From Ulvibacterium sp965228935 (GTDB lineage: Bacteria > Bacteroidota > Bacteroidia > Flavobacteriales > Flavobacteriaceae), in NCBI RefSeq assembly GCF_965228935.1, contig NZ_OZ245846.1, forward strand, positions 4,154,001 to 4,218,000: a stretch of DNA of 64,000 nt, given 5' to 3'. Below the pieces are notes generated by a model. That model did no database searches. It was not told the DNA's origin and saw nothing but the letters and a program-made list of their open reading frames with translations. Made by a program: the position numbers and the translations under genes. The first letter of the stretch is position 1. Each line of letters begins with the position of its first letter. Shown here piece after piece: positions 7,360-15,831 of this stretch.

Positions 7360-9761
7360 ATGAAACTTTTGTTTGCGGTACTGCTCATGACAGTATCTTT
7401 ATCTAATGGTATTGCACAGGATTGCTCCAATATCCTAACGGGCACCGTAATTGATTTTCATAACGGTATGCCCTTAACTGGGGCGGCCGTTCAAATTTCA
7501 GGTAATCCGGACATAGTATATACCGATGACGAGGGAAGGTTCCAATTGAATTCCCTTTGTATGGGATCTCTGGAACTGGAAGTATCCCACGAGGCGTGCA
7601 TTACCCAATTTATAAAAGTGGAAATCGATAAGGCCCATACCGAATTGGACGTTAAACTGGAGCATCATCTTGAAGAGTTGGACGAGGTAAAGGTGGTAGG
7701 TGATGCCATCATCCACAAGACGAATTCCGCACAGGAGGTGGTATTGCGGCAACAGACCCTGGAACAGTTTAGCAGTGGCAGTTTGGGCGATGCACTTAGG
7801 GAACTAAGTGGGGTCTCCTCCTTGAACACCGGGGCCAATATCGTAAAACCGGCAATACACGGTTTAAACGGAAGTCGCGTGTTGATTTTGAACAATGAGG
7901 TTCGTATGCAGGACATGGAATGGGGCGATGAGCACGCCCCGAACGTGGATATTAATTCTACCGGTTCCATTTCGGTAATCAAGGGTGCGGCCGCCCTGCA
8001 ATATGGGGGTGATGCCATTGGTGGGGTAATTCTTATGGAGCAGGCCCGGATTCCGGCAAAGGATACCCTTTTCGGGAAAACACTGTTGAACGGAATGTCC
8101 AACGGTAGGGGTGGTAATGTTACTTCGGAACTTACCAAGGTCTTTGATAAAGGCTGGTTCATAAAGGGACAGGGTTCTTACAAGCGTCTCGGTGATCAGG
8201 AAGCTCCGGACTATGTTTTATCCAACACGGGAATAAGGGAAGTAGGTGCCTCCCTTCGGTTCGGAAAACAACTGTTCACCTGGGGTTGGGACGCCAATTA
8301 TTCCTATTATAATGCAGAAATCGCTATTCTGCGGGCATCCCACATTGGGAATGTCGATGATTTAATACGCGGTATCAATAGCGGTCGGCCAGAAGTAATA
8401 AGGCCCTTTACCTACGACCTTCAAAATCCAAGGCAAGAGGTCTTCCACATTTAGGGAAACTGAAGTTTTACAAACGTTTTGAGGGATTGGGGAAATTAAA
8501 CCTTCAATACGATGTCCAAGTGAACCGAAGATTTGAATATGATATACGTCGCGGAGAGTCGGATGATCGGGCCTCTATTGATCTGGAATTGACCACCCAC
8601 ACTTTAGGAGCGGATTTTAAATGGGACGCAAAACAGAAGTCTCAGGTGCACTTTGGGATTTTAGGTAGGTATCAGGATAATTTTGCCAATCCGGATACCG
8701 GGGTGAGGCGTTTGATACCCGATTATGAGAAGTACGACTTGGGCAGTTTTCTGATCGGGGAATATCGGCTATCGGACAAGTTGTTGATCGATGGAGGTTT
8801 CCGCTATGATTTTACCCGGATAGACGCCCAAAAATTCTATCTGAACACCCGTTGGGCCGAACGGGGATATGATCAGGAATTCCAGGATTTTATTGTTGAA
8901 AATGCCGGAAACCAAATACTTACCAATCCGGTATTTGATTACCATAACTTCTCGGCTACAACAGGCCTGCGGTACTTTGATGAAAATCAAAATATCTTTC
9001 GGTTCAACTATGCCCTTTCCCAACGGGCACCCAATCCTTCGGAATTGTTCAGCGATGGCCTTCACCATTCGGCGGCCAGAATTGAGTTGGGCGATTTGAG
9101 AATTGATAGTGAAACATCACACAAGGTTTCGGCATCCATGAAGCGGGATTTTGACCGTTGGGGCTTTACCTTGGAACCCTATGCCAATTTCATAAAGGAT
9201 TTTATTCTACTGGAGCCCACTGGAGTAGAATTCACGATCCGGGGCGCATTTCCGGTTTGGAGTTATCGACAGACCGATGCCCGGTTGCTCGGTATCGATG
9301 CCAATGCCTATGTGGATTGGGCGGACCGTTGGAGAACGGAACATCAATTTTCCCTCGTCAAGGGTAATGATATTGAAAACGACCTGGCCCTGATCAATAT
9401 CCCCGCTGCCAATTTTAGGAACAAGCTGAAGTTCGCCCAGCCGGAATGGCGAAATTTTGAGGTTTCCCTGGAAAGTAATTACGTCTTTAGACAGAATGAG
9501 TTTCCACCGAATGTTACGGTTTTTTCACCGGAACAACAACAGGATGTGGTATTGGAAATCAATACGCCTCCGGAAGCTTACCACGTATTGGTCTTCGATT
9601 CAAAATTGGAGTTTCCATTAGGAAGTTCTACCAAGCTTACCACTCGGCTTACGGTAAACAATGTATTGAATACCAATTATAGGGATTACCTAAATCGTCA
9701 ACGTTTTTTTGCGGATGATTTGGGCCGAAATTTCATTTTACAGTTGAAACTTAACTATTAA
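7360..9761 (+). pseudogene. TonB-dependent outer-membrane receptor, frameshifted
   Basis: Two frames together encode about 800 residues. The first (7360-8454) has a signal peptide ending at GIAQD, a CarboxypepD_reg-like domain (GTVIDFHNGMPLTGAAV), and the plug with VVLRQQTLEQ, GLNGSRVLIL and VIKGAAALQYGGDAIGG. It stops at TAG 8452-8454 after EVFHI. The second frame carries the rest of the barrel and ends with the aromatic-rich NFILQLKLNY. Adding one C at 8446-8448 would give EVFHHLGKLKFYKRFEG and join them, so one base is missing. The cargo is unknown; there is no SusD partner, which argues for metal or a small chelate rather than glycans. It may be a true mutation or a sequencing error. Confidence 0.85.
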
Positions 9762-9810
9762 TTCATGATGTTTCAGTTCCAAAAAATTCCTGTCCGTACC
9801 TTTCTTTGAA

Positions 9811-10719
9811 TTATTTTTTCCCAAGGTTTTTACGTCTAAAAAATCCATAAAAGAACTGCCCAAAAAATCCCTTGGGTATACTTTCATCTCCCTTAAATCC
9901 CAAAGGTATCGATCCGCTTTCCTCGGGGATATAATTACTTTTAAACAGGTAATCCCAGATACTAAGGCTGATTCCAAAATTTACCCCATATGTACCTTTA
10001 GGCAAGGTGTAGGCATGGTGATACAAATGCATGACCGGATTGTTGAAGACATATTTTAAGGGACCCCAGGTCAATTTTAGGTTTGCATGGTTCAAGTGGC
10101 CAATGGTTATCGCGGCAAAATGTACGATATAGGCCTGTTCCGGCTCAAATCCCCCTAAAAGCATAATTCCGAAAGTTTTAAGCGGTTTGTAAAGAATGTT
10201 CTCCATCCAATGATACCGCATATGGGCCGCAAAACCCATTTCCTTTACACTATGATGTATTTTATGGAACTGCCATAGGAAGCTATACTTATGCAAAAGG
10301 ATATGGGTAAACCATTGTACAAAATCCAGCACCACAAAAAAGATTACTAATTGGGCCCATGAGGGTAATGCATCTAAATGCAATACAGTTAAATCTTTAA
10401 TTGAAATCCCCAAATCTAAAAATATTAATTCCAATACTTTATAAAATCCACTTATGGCAATCGTAAAAATGAAAAAGTTGAAAAAGATGTAAAAGGCATC
10501 CAACCAAAAATCCTTTCTGAAAATTGATTGCTGCTTGCGCCAGGGAAATAGAATTTCAAGTATCCATACCAAAATCGAAATCGCTACTATTCCCCAAAAG
10601 AAATTGGTATACCAGGGCACTTCAAATTTGATGGATTTCCATGTCCATTCCAAAGTTCCCAAAAAGGAGTTTACAAATGCATCTCCGTACTTTTCCATAC
10701 TATTGTTCATGTAGCCCAC
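9811..10719 (-). CDS. Sterol desaturase / fatty acid hydroxylase family membrane protein
   Basis: This 302-residue integral membrane protein has the His-box set of the di-iron fatty-acid hydroxylase superfamily: HILLH (139-143), HKIHH (152-156), a GHLNH segment (208-211) and HLYHH (231-235). Four to five hydrophobic segments precede or lie between the boxes. Such enzymes hydroxylate or desaturate lipids at the membrane; the substrate here cannot be told. It lies 14 bp downstream of the cytochrome gene and on the same strand as the sulfite dehydrogenase pair, so the three may form one transcript, though a functional link is not evident. Starts at M1, M4 or M8 are possible. Confidence 0.85.
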   Translation of the reverse strand: MGYMNNSMEKYGDAFVNSFLGTLEWTWKSIKFEVPWYTNFFWGIVAISILVWILEILFPWRKQQSIFRKDFWLDAFYIFFNFFIFTIAISGFYKVLELIFLDLGISIKDLTVLHLDALPSWAQLVIFFVVLDFVQWFTHILLHKYSFLWQFHKIHHSVKEMGFAAHMRYHWMENILYKPLKTFGIMLLGGFEPEQAYIVHFAAITIGHLNHANLKLTWGPLKYVFNNPVMHLYHHAYTLPKGTYGVNFGISLSIWDYLFKSNYIPEESGSIPLGFKGDESIPKGFFGQFFYGFFRRKNLGKK

Positions 10720-10733
10720 AATTCACGGACTAT

Positions 10734-11189
10734 TTATTCCTCCAATACATACCACTCCGGTACTTCCAAATTTTCCCTCCTCCCCTTTTCCTCGGGTGCA
10801 TAGTTAGTGGCCAGATAGTCCAAAATAATAGGTTCATTTTCACCCAAGTCCCATAGGTTCTGCGTCTCTTGCATCCAACGAATCGTGGAAAGCCAGCCTT
10901 CCTTGGTCATTCGGTTTTGGGTAACCAGTTGTGCAGAATGGCAAGGGGTACAATGGGTTATGGTTTCCCGCAATCCCGGGGCTTGGATAAATCCTGTGAT
11001 AGAATCAATACTTTTTACGATTTGTCCTTCTTCCGACTTTTTGGGAAGTATCATGTATTCCGAATTGTCCTGATCACTATAAAAGTAGAATGCAATAATT
11101 GAGGTAATAAGTGCCAGGACGCTTACCACGATCAATATACGATAGAGCCTCCGAGCGCGCTTCCTGTATGTTTTATGTGCGTTTCCCAT
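10734..11189 (-). CDS. Membrane-anchored monohaem cytochrome c, sulfite dehydrogenase partner (SorB-like)
   Basis: The product has 151 residues with a basic N-terminus, one hydrophobic anchor (IVVSVLALITSIIAFYF) and a single haem motif CTPCH (C80, C83, H84); a Met at 94 or 105 could be the sixth ligand. Its start codon overlaps the stop codon of the molybdoenzyme gene (TAATG), a sign of coupled translation. In the SorAB type of sulfite oxidation a small c-type cytochrome takes electrons from the molybdenum subunit and passes them to the respiratory chain. Assignment rests on this coupling and the haem site. Confidence 0.75.
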   Translation of the reverse strand: MGNAHKTYRKRARRLYRILIVVSVLALITSIIAFYFYSDQDNSEYMILPKKSEEGQIVKSIDSITGFIQAPGLRETITHCTPCHSAQLVTQNRMTKEGWLSTIRWMQETQNLWDLGENEPIILDYLATNYAPEEKGRRENLEVPEWYVLEE

Positions 11190-12409
11190 TAAACCACTTT
11201 TACCGCAATCCTATGACAGGCATTGTTCAAATAGCCCTTGGGGTTCCATCCCGGAAGAAGCATGGGCTGGGAAACACCTTTGGAATCCGTAGCCCGGGCC
11301 CATATCTCATAATACCCTTTTTTTGGGAAATCGATGTTTGCGGAGAAATGCTGCCACGCCAACCGATTGACCGGCTTTTCCAAATCACATGCCTTCCAGG
11401 TAGATCCAAAATCAATGGAATACTCCGCTTTTTTTACCTCTAATTCCCCTGCCCAGGCATGACCGCGGATATTCAGTTTTTTTCCTTCCGAAATCATCGC
11501 CCCTGATTTTGGGTAGGTAATCAATGATTTTACCGGCATGGACTCGATGATACACATATCCTCGTCGGCAACTTTTGCGCCGGGTGCTACTGGATTGCAA
11601 GGTACCCTATATGAGCTACCTCCCATTTTGGGGCCATCGTGTACTTGGTTTCTAACGCTCAGCCGATCGACCCATTTACCGGAGGCGGAAGCGGGCCATC
11701 CACCTGCTACCAAACGCAGGGGATAGCCATGAACCAAAGGGATATCCTTTCCGTTCATGGCAAAGGCCAAAAGTGTCTCTTCCTGCATGGCCTTGCCTAT
11801 AGGCACTCCCCGTGAAATGGGTTCTTTTTTGGGATTTCGGCTTAGATGAATATCCGCCGCATGGTATGCCAAATACACTGCATCGTCCTTTATACCCACA
11901 TCCTCAAGGATGTCCCGTAGTCGCACCCCGGTCCATTCCGCACAGGAAACGGCACCTATGGTCCATTGATTTCCCTTGGCCGGGGGATTGAATTCACTTC
12001 GGCCGTTTCCCCCACATTCCAGGGTCAATTGATAGGTATGATGCCGGAATCTTGATTTCAGTTCTTGCAAAGAATAGCTTTTGTTCCGTTTCACCGATTC
12101 CCCATCCAAGGTCAAGACCCAATTTGTTATGTCAGTATCCTCTGGAATCAAACCGTTGTTGCGTATGAACATGTATTTGGACGGGGTAATCCTATCATCT
12201 AATAAATGGGCCTGTGCCTCCATATTCCAAGGTTTGTCATTTAAAACGACCATTTCCTTGTCCTTATCGAATAACTTAAAGGGATCCGGATCCTGAAGTA
12301 AAAGTGGTACGTAGCTTTCGGGTATGACCGAACCAAAAACAATATCGCAACCAACCATTCCCGTCATTGCGGCCAAAGTGGTCTTTTTAACAAACTTTCT
12401 CCTATTCAT
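11189..12409 (-). CDS. Sulfite oxidase-family molybdoenzyme (SorA-like)
   Basis: This 406-residue protein has a Tat-like leader beginning MNRRKFVKKT. It has the sulfite oxidase molybdopterin domain with the Mo-ligand Cys in LECGGNGRSEF (C132), YHAADIHLSRN, PLVHGYPLRLVAGGW and an AEWTGVRLRDIL segment. A C-terminal Mo-co dimerisation domain (GHAWAGELEVKKAEYS, WARATDSKG) follows. It should oxidise sulfite to sulfate in the periplasm, with electrons going to the cytochrome encoded next. Sulfite arises from sulfonates and sulfur amino acids; sulfatases release sulfate, so a direct link with the distant sulfatase genes is not implied. The leader also contains GMVGC, so lipoprotein processing is an alternative. 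Confidence 0.85.
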   Translation of the reverse strand: MNRRKFVKKTTLAAMTGMVGCDIVFGSVIPESYVPLLLQDPDPFKLFDKDKEMVVLNDKPWNMEAQAHLLDDRITPSKYMFIRNNGLIPEDTDITNWVLTLDGESVKRNKSYSLQELKSRFRHHTYQLTLECGGNGRSEFNPPAKGNQWTIGAVSCAEWTGVRLRDILEDVGIKDDAVYLAYHAADIHLSRNPKKEPISRGVPIGKAMQEETLLAFAMNGKDIPLVHGYPLRLVAGGWPASASGKWVDRLSVRNQVHDGPKMGGSSYRVPCNPVAPGAKVADEDMCIIESMPVKSLITYPKSGAMISEGKKLNIRGHAWAGELEVKKAEYSIDFGSTWKACDLEKPVNRLAWQHFSANIDFPKKGYYEIWARATDSKGVSQPMLLPGWNPKGYLNNACHRIAVKVV

Positions 12410-12553
12410 TAACCCATTTGATTTTCAGAAGGCATAAAGTTAGGATTTTTACGGTTCGAAAAGGTAACCTGGATTACATCTTGGTGTCAATACGTTTGGA
12501 AAACATGCCCACGGTGATTTCGGGTTTGATAAGCGGAACGGTAATCCTCTTAT

Positions 12554-12856
12554 TTACTTGGTCTCAATTACGTTTCGCTTTCCCTTTCCCTTAAACACGT
12601 AGGTGTAAAACCACATTATCGTAAATGAGGGAATAACATCCATTCCGGGAATTATTTCTTCAATAAAATTAAAAACGGCGGCCGCCTGACCAATTTTTCC
12701 CTTGTACATCCGGGTCATGAGCCAGGCCGAGACCGGAGCCCAAATAATATCGGTGAAATCACCGATGAGAGGTATGGTAAAGGAAAGCATTCCTATACCA
12801 TCAAACAATAAGCCTAAGAGAAGAGCTTTGTATTTTTTATCCTTGATTTTTGACAT
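12554..12856 (-). CDS. Small conserved membrane protein of unknown function
   Basis: This encodes 100 residues with a charged N-terminus (MSKIKDKKYK), a hydrophobic segment with LLFDGIGMLSFTIPLIGD, and a second one around IPSFTIMWFYTYVF. I do not recognise a domain. It lies between folE and the sulfite dehydrogenase gene on the minus strand, 144 bp before the latter and 97 bp after folE. The gap down to 12410 shows no gene I can support. Confidence 0.6.
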   Translation of the reverse strand: MSKIKDKKYKALLLGLLFDGIGMLSFTIPLIGDFTDIIWAPVSAWLMTRMYKGKIGQAAAVFNFIEEIIPGMDVIPSFTIMWFYTYVFKGKGKRNVIETK

Positions 12857-12953
12857 GACTTAAAAATAATCATTACTTCTTCCAAAGTAATACCGATGCC
12901 AAGGATAATGCAAATCTAAAATGTAAATTTCGTTTTTGAAGTCAGGTTATGTA

Positions 12954-13553
12954 TCAGGAAAGACTGGAACTGATCAGTTTTAAAAACTCGTTCCGGGTCT
13001 CCTCGTTTTTAAAGGATCCCCGAAACCCTGAGGTAGTGGTAACCGAATTCTGCTTCTGGACGCCCCGCATCATCATGCACATATGTGCCGCCTCAATTAC
13101 TACGGCCACCCCCTGGGGCTTTAAGGTATCATTGATGCAATCCAAGACCTGTTCGGTGAGGCGTTCCTGAACCTGTAATCTACGTGCAAAAACATCCACG
13201 ATACGAGGTAGTTTGCTCAATCCAACGATGTGCCCGTTGGGAATATAGGCAATGTGCGCCTTTCCAAAAAAGGGAAGCATATGATGTTCACACAACGAAT
13301 AGATTTCAATGTCCTTTACAATGACCATTTCGTTGTAAGATTCCTTGAACATGGCGCTTTTGAGGATTGCGGCCGCATCCTGTTTGTAGCCTTGGGTGAG
13401 AAACAACATAGCCTTGGCCGCCCGTTCCGGGGTTTTGACCAAACCTTCACGATCAACGTCCTCCCCTATTTCCGAAATGATCTTGGAAAAACGTTCCTTG
13501 ACATCGTTCGTTATTTCCAAGTTGTATTCCTCCATATTTTGATAAGGTGCCAT
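12954..13553 (-). CDS. folE: GTP cyclohydrolase I
   Basis: FolE converts GTP to 7,8-dihydroneopterin triphosphate, the first step of folate/pterin synthesis. The 199-residue product shows the zinc ligands in SLCEHHMLPFFGKAH (C88, H91) and HMCMMMRG (C159). It also has KTPERAAKAM, the substrate-binding VGLSKLPRIVD, RLQVQERLTEQ and QNSVTTTSGFRG. Length and motif order fit the homodecameric type IA enzyme. The gene is transcribed away from the LolD-like ATPase, with 226 bp between. A second Met at residue 7 is an equal start candidate. Confidence 0.97.
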   Translation of the reverse strand: MAPYQNMEEYNLEITNDVKERFSKIISEIGEDVDREGLVKTPERAAKAMLFLTQGYKQDAAAILKSAMFKESYNEMVIVKDIEIYSLCEHHMLPFFGKAHIAYIPNGHIVGLSKLPRIVDVFARRLQVQERLTEQVLDCINDTLKPQGVAVVIEAAHMCMMMRGVQKQNSVTTTSGFRGSFKNEETRNEFLKLISSSLS

Positions 13554-13779
13554 AACTATATGTATTTCTGTTTAATTTTTTTTTCAAAAATATAAACAAA
13601 ACTATTTTTTAGACTTTTCGAATCGCAAATTAACGTATTATTAGCGTTCCAAGAACAAAAATATCAAGTTCCGTAAACTGATGTCCTTGTCTTTACCAAC
13701 AGGTTTCTGCATTAAAATCCCATCGCTTTTGCAGTGTTATGGTTAATGTTTACTTTCGGGCAGTGTTTAGACAATATCC

Positions 13780-14466
13780 ATGATCAAAGCCGTCCATATC
13801 CAAAAATCCTATGGAAAACTCCAAGTACTGAAGGGGGTAGACATTAGTATTCAAAAAGGGGAAATTGTTTCCATTGTAGGTGCCTCCGGTGCCGGTAAGA
13901 CTACCTTATTGCAGATATTGGGGACTTTGGACGAACAATCCAACAAAAAGGACAGCGAGCTTCTGATCAATGGTGTAGATACCACAAGCCTTTCAGACAA
14001 GGAACTCGCCAAGTTCCGGAACGAACATATTGGTTTTATTTTTCAGTTTCATCAACTTCTTCCGGAGTTCACTGCACTCGAAAACGTCTGTATCCCGGCA
14101 TTCATCAAAGACACGCCTAAAGTGATAGCGGAGAAAAAGGCCAAGGAACTTTTGGATTTCCTAGGACTTTCCGATAGATACCACCATAAGCCCAATGAGC
14201 TTTCGGGGGGCGAGCAGCAGCGGGTAGCCGTGGCCCGTGCGCTTGTAAATGATCCCTCCATAATTTTTGCGGATGAACCTAGTGGAAATTTGGATTCTGA
14301 AAGCGCAGACAACCTACACCGATTGTTTTTTGAACTTCGGGATAAATTTGGGCAGACCTTTGTAATCGTAACCCACAACAAGGAACTTGCGGGTATGGCC
14401 GATCGCAAGCTTACCATGGTGGATGGACGTATTACCGATTCCCAAAACGCCGTATTTCCGGAATAG
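13780..14466 (+). CDS. ABC transporter ATP-binding protein, LolD/MacB-like
   Basis: This 228-residue ATPase has Walker A GASGAGKTTL (34-43), Q-loop FIFQFHQLLPEFTALENV, signature LSGGEQQRVAVARAL, Walker B IIFADEPSGNLDSES and an H-loop VTHN. The PEFTALENV and SGNLDSES wording is that of the LolD/MacB subfamily, which works with FtsX-like permeases on lipoproteins or at the outer membrane. No permease is next to it, as is common in flavobacteria where lolD is separate from lolCE. The next gene begins 46 bp downstream. Confidence 0.88.
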   Translation: MIKAVHIQKSYGKLQVLKGVDISIQKGEIVSIVGASGAGKTTLLQILGTLDEQSNKKDSELLINGVDTTSLSDKELAKFRNEHIGFIFQFHQLLPEFTALENVCIPAFIKDTPKVIAEKKAKELLDFLGLSDRYHHKPNELSGGEQQRVAVARALVNDPSIIFADEPSGNLDSESADNLHRLFFELRDKFGQTFVIVTHNKELAGMADRKLTMVDGRITDSQNAVFPE

Positions 14467-14512
14467 CCGAATGCAAACCGTTTGCCGACAAGCTTGGTTC
14501 AATTGATTTTTT

Positions 14513-15070
14513 ATGCTCCACGAACTTTTGGTCTTTTTAAAGAATCCTGTATACCGAACAGATGAAAATCGGGATTTCAATTATCGGTTTGGTATTTTTT
14601 TGAGATTACTCGGAGTTTCCCTTGTTCTGAGTTTTGTTTTGGGATGGGCAATAGGTGCGATTCAGGTCATTTTTGATCTGGATTTTGGAAAACATGCCGT
14701 TGATGATTTCATTGAACGCTATTCTTTTTTATGGGTATTGTTGGGCGCCGTGGTCGTTGCCCCTATTGTGGAAGAACTTATTTTCAGGGCACCTTTGAGC
14801 CTTTTTAGGAAAAACAAGCGGTTTCCTTTGTTCTTTTATGCCTTTACCCTGATTTTTGGGTTTTATCATATTACCAATTTTGAAATGCACTCCACCACCC
14901 TTTTGCTTTCTCCTGTTCTCGTTGCCCCACAGTTGGTGGCCGGTACCATTTTGGGATATATTCGGGTACGGTTTGGTCTCCTTTGGGCCATAATGCTCCA
15001 TGCCTGCTATAACCTGATTTTAATGGGGCCGGTTATCTTGGTCAAAACATTTAATGTTCCAATATCATGA
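14513..15070 (+). CDS. CPBP-family intramembrane metalloprotease
   Basis: The protein has 185 residues with several membrane segments. It carries the CPBP (CAAX/bacteriocin-processing, Abi) motifs: EELIFRAPL (E87, E88, R92), the second motif around FYHITNF (H119) and HACYN (H163). These residues line the intramembrane active site of Rce1-like enzymes. The bacterial substrate is unknown; roles in immunity to bacteriocins or membrane protein processing are known for relatives. Its stop overlaps the start of the next gene (ATGA at 15067-15070), suggesting a shared transcript. Confidence 0.85.
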   Translation: MLHELLVFLKNPVYRTDENRDFNYRFGIFLRLLGVSLVLSFVLGWAIGAIQVIFDLDFGKHAVDDFIERYSFLWVLLGAVVVAPIVEELIFRAPLSLFRKNKRFPLFFYAFTLIFGFYHITNFEMHSTTLLLSPVLVAPQLVAGTILGYIRVRFGLLWAIMLHACYNLILMGPVILVKTFNVPIS

Positions 15071-15831
15071 GGAAAGCCGAGTTAAAGGAGTTTTTGGATG
15101 CCAAGGTGGAATACTATAACCATCCTCGATTTTTACAAACGGATCCTCTCCAAATCCCCCATAGATTCTCCCGAAAAGAGGATATTGAAATCAGTGCTTT
15201 TTTAACGGCGACAATCGCCTGGGGAAATCGTAAAAGTATCATCAATAATGCCACTTCCCTGATGGAACTCTTGGACAATGCTCCTGCTGACTTTGTAAAG
15301 AATCACCGGGAAATCGATTTGGAAAAACTATCCGGTTTTGTCCATAGGACTTTTAACGGAATCGATCTTATCTACTTCATCAAAGGTCTGAAAAATATCT
15401 ATGGGCAACACGGTGGGCTGGAAAGGGTTTTCGCCAAAAATGCGAAATCGAAATCGTTGCAATCATCCATCTCTACTTTCAAACACCTTTTTTTTGAACT
15501 TCCGCACCTTGGCCGGACTACAAAACACATCAGCGATCCGGAAAAAGGTTCGGCGGCAAAACGCATCAATATGTTCCTCAGATGGATGGTGAGAAACAAT
15601 AGCACAGGAGTTGATTTTGGTTTATGGAAAACCCTAAATCCATCGCAGTTGTCCTGTCCCTTGGATGTGCATTCCGGTAATGTGGCCCGAAAACTGGGGC
15701 TATTGACCCGTAAACAAAACGATGCAAAAGCCGTATCCGAATTGGACAAAAACCTCCGCAGGTTAGACCCCCTAGACCCTGTGAAATATGATTTCGCGCT
15801 ATTTGGACTAGGGGTCTTTGAAAAGTTTTAG
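15067..15831 (+). CDS. TIGR02757 family protein
   Basis: This 254-residue protein matches what I know of the TIGR02757 family: an N-terminal FLDAKVEYYNHPRF, DPLQIPHRF, WGNRKSIINNA and, later, RWMVRNNSTGVDFGLW and PLDVHSGNVARKLGLL. It is cytoplasmic and of unknown function, found mainly in Bacteroidota and some Proteobacteria. It overlaps the CPBP protease gene by four bases. Its stop codon also overlaps that of the fasciclin gene on the opposite strand (15828-15831), so no separate terminator can exist between the two. Confidence 0.85.
   Translation: MRKAELKEFLDAKVEYYNHPRFLQTDPLQIPHRFSRKEDIEISAFLTATIAWGNRKSIINNATSLMELLDNAPADFVKNHREIDLEKLSGFVHRTFNGIDLIYFIKGLKNIYGQHGGLERVFAKNAKSKSLQSSISTFKHLFFELPHLGRTTKHISDPEKGSAAKRINMFLRWMVRNNSTGVDFGLWKTLNPSQLSCPLDVHSGNVARKLGLLTRKQNDAKAVSELDKNLRRLDPLDPVKYDFALFGLGVFEKF

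Noticed and set aside
12479..12560. Short minus-strand frame reading RITVPLIKPEITVGMFSKRIDTKM
   Set aside because: It looks protein-like but has only about 27 codons between stops and no clear start; I cannot support a gene. It might be the tail of a lost gene.
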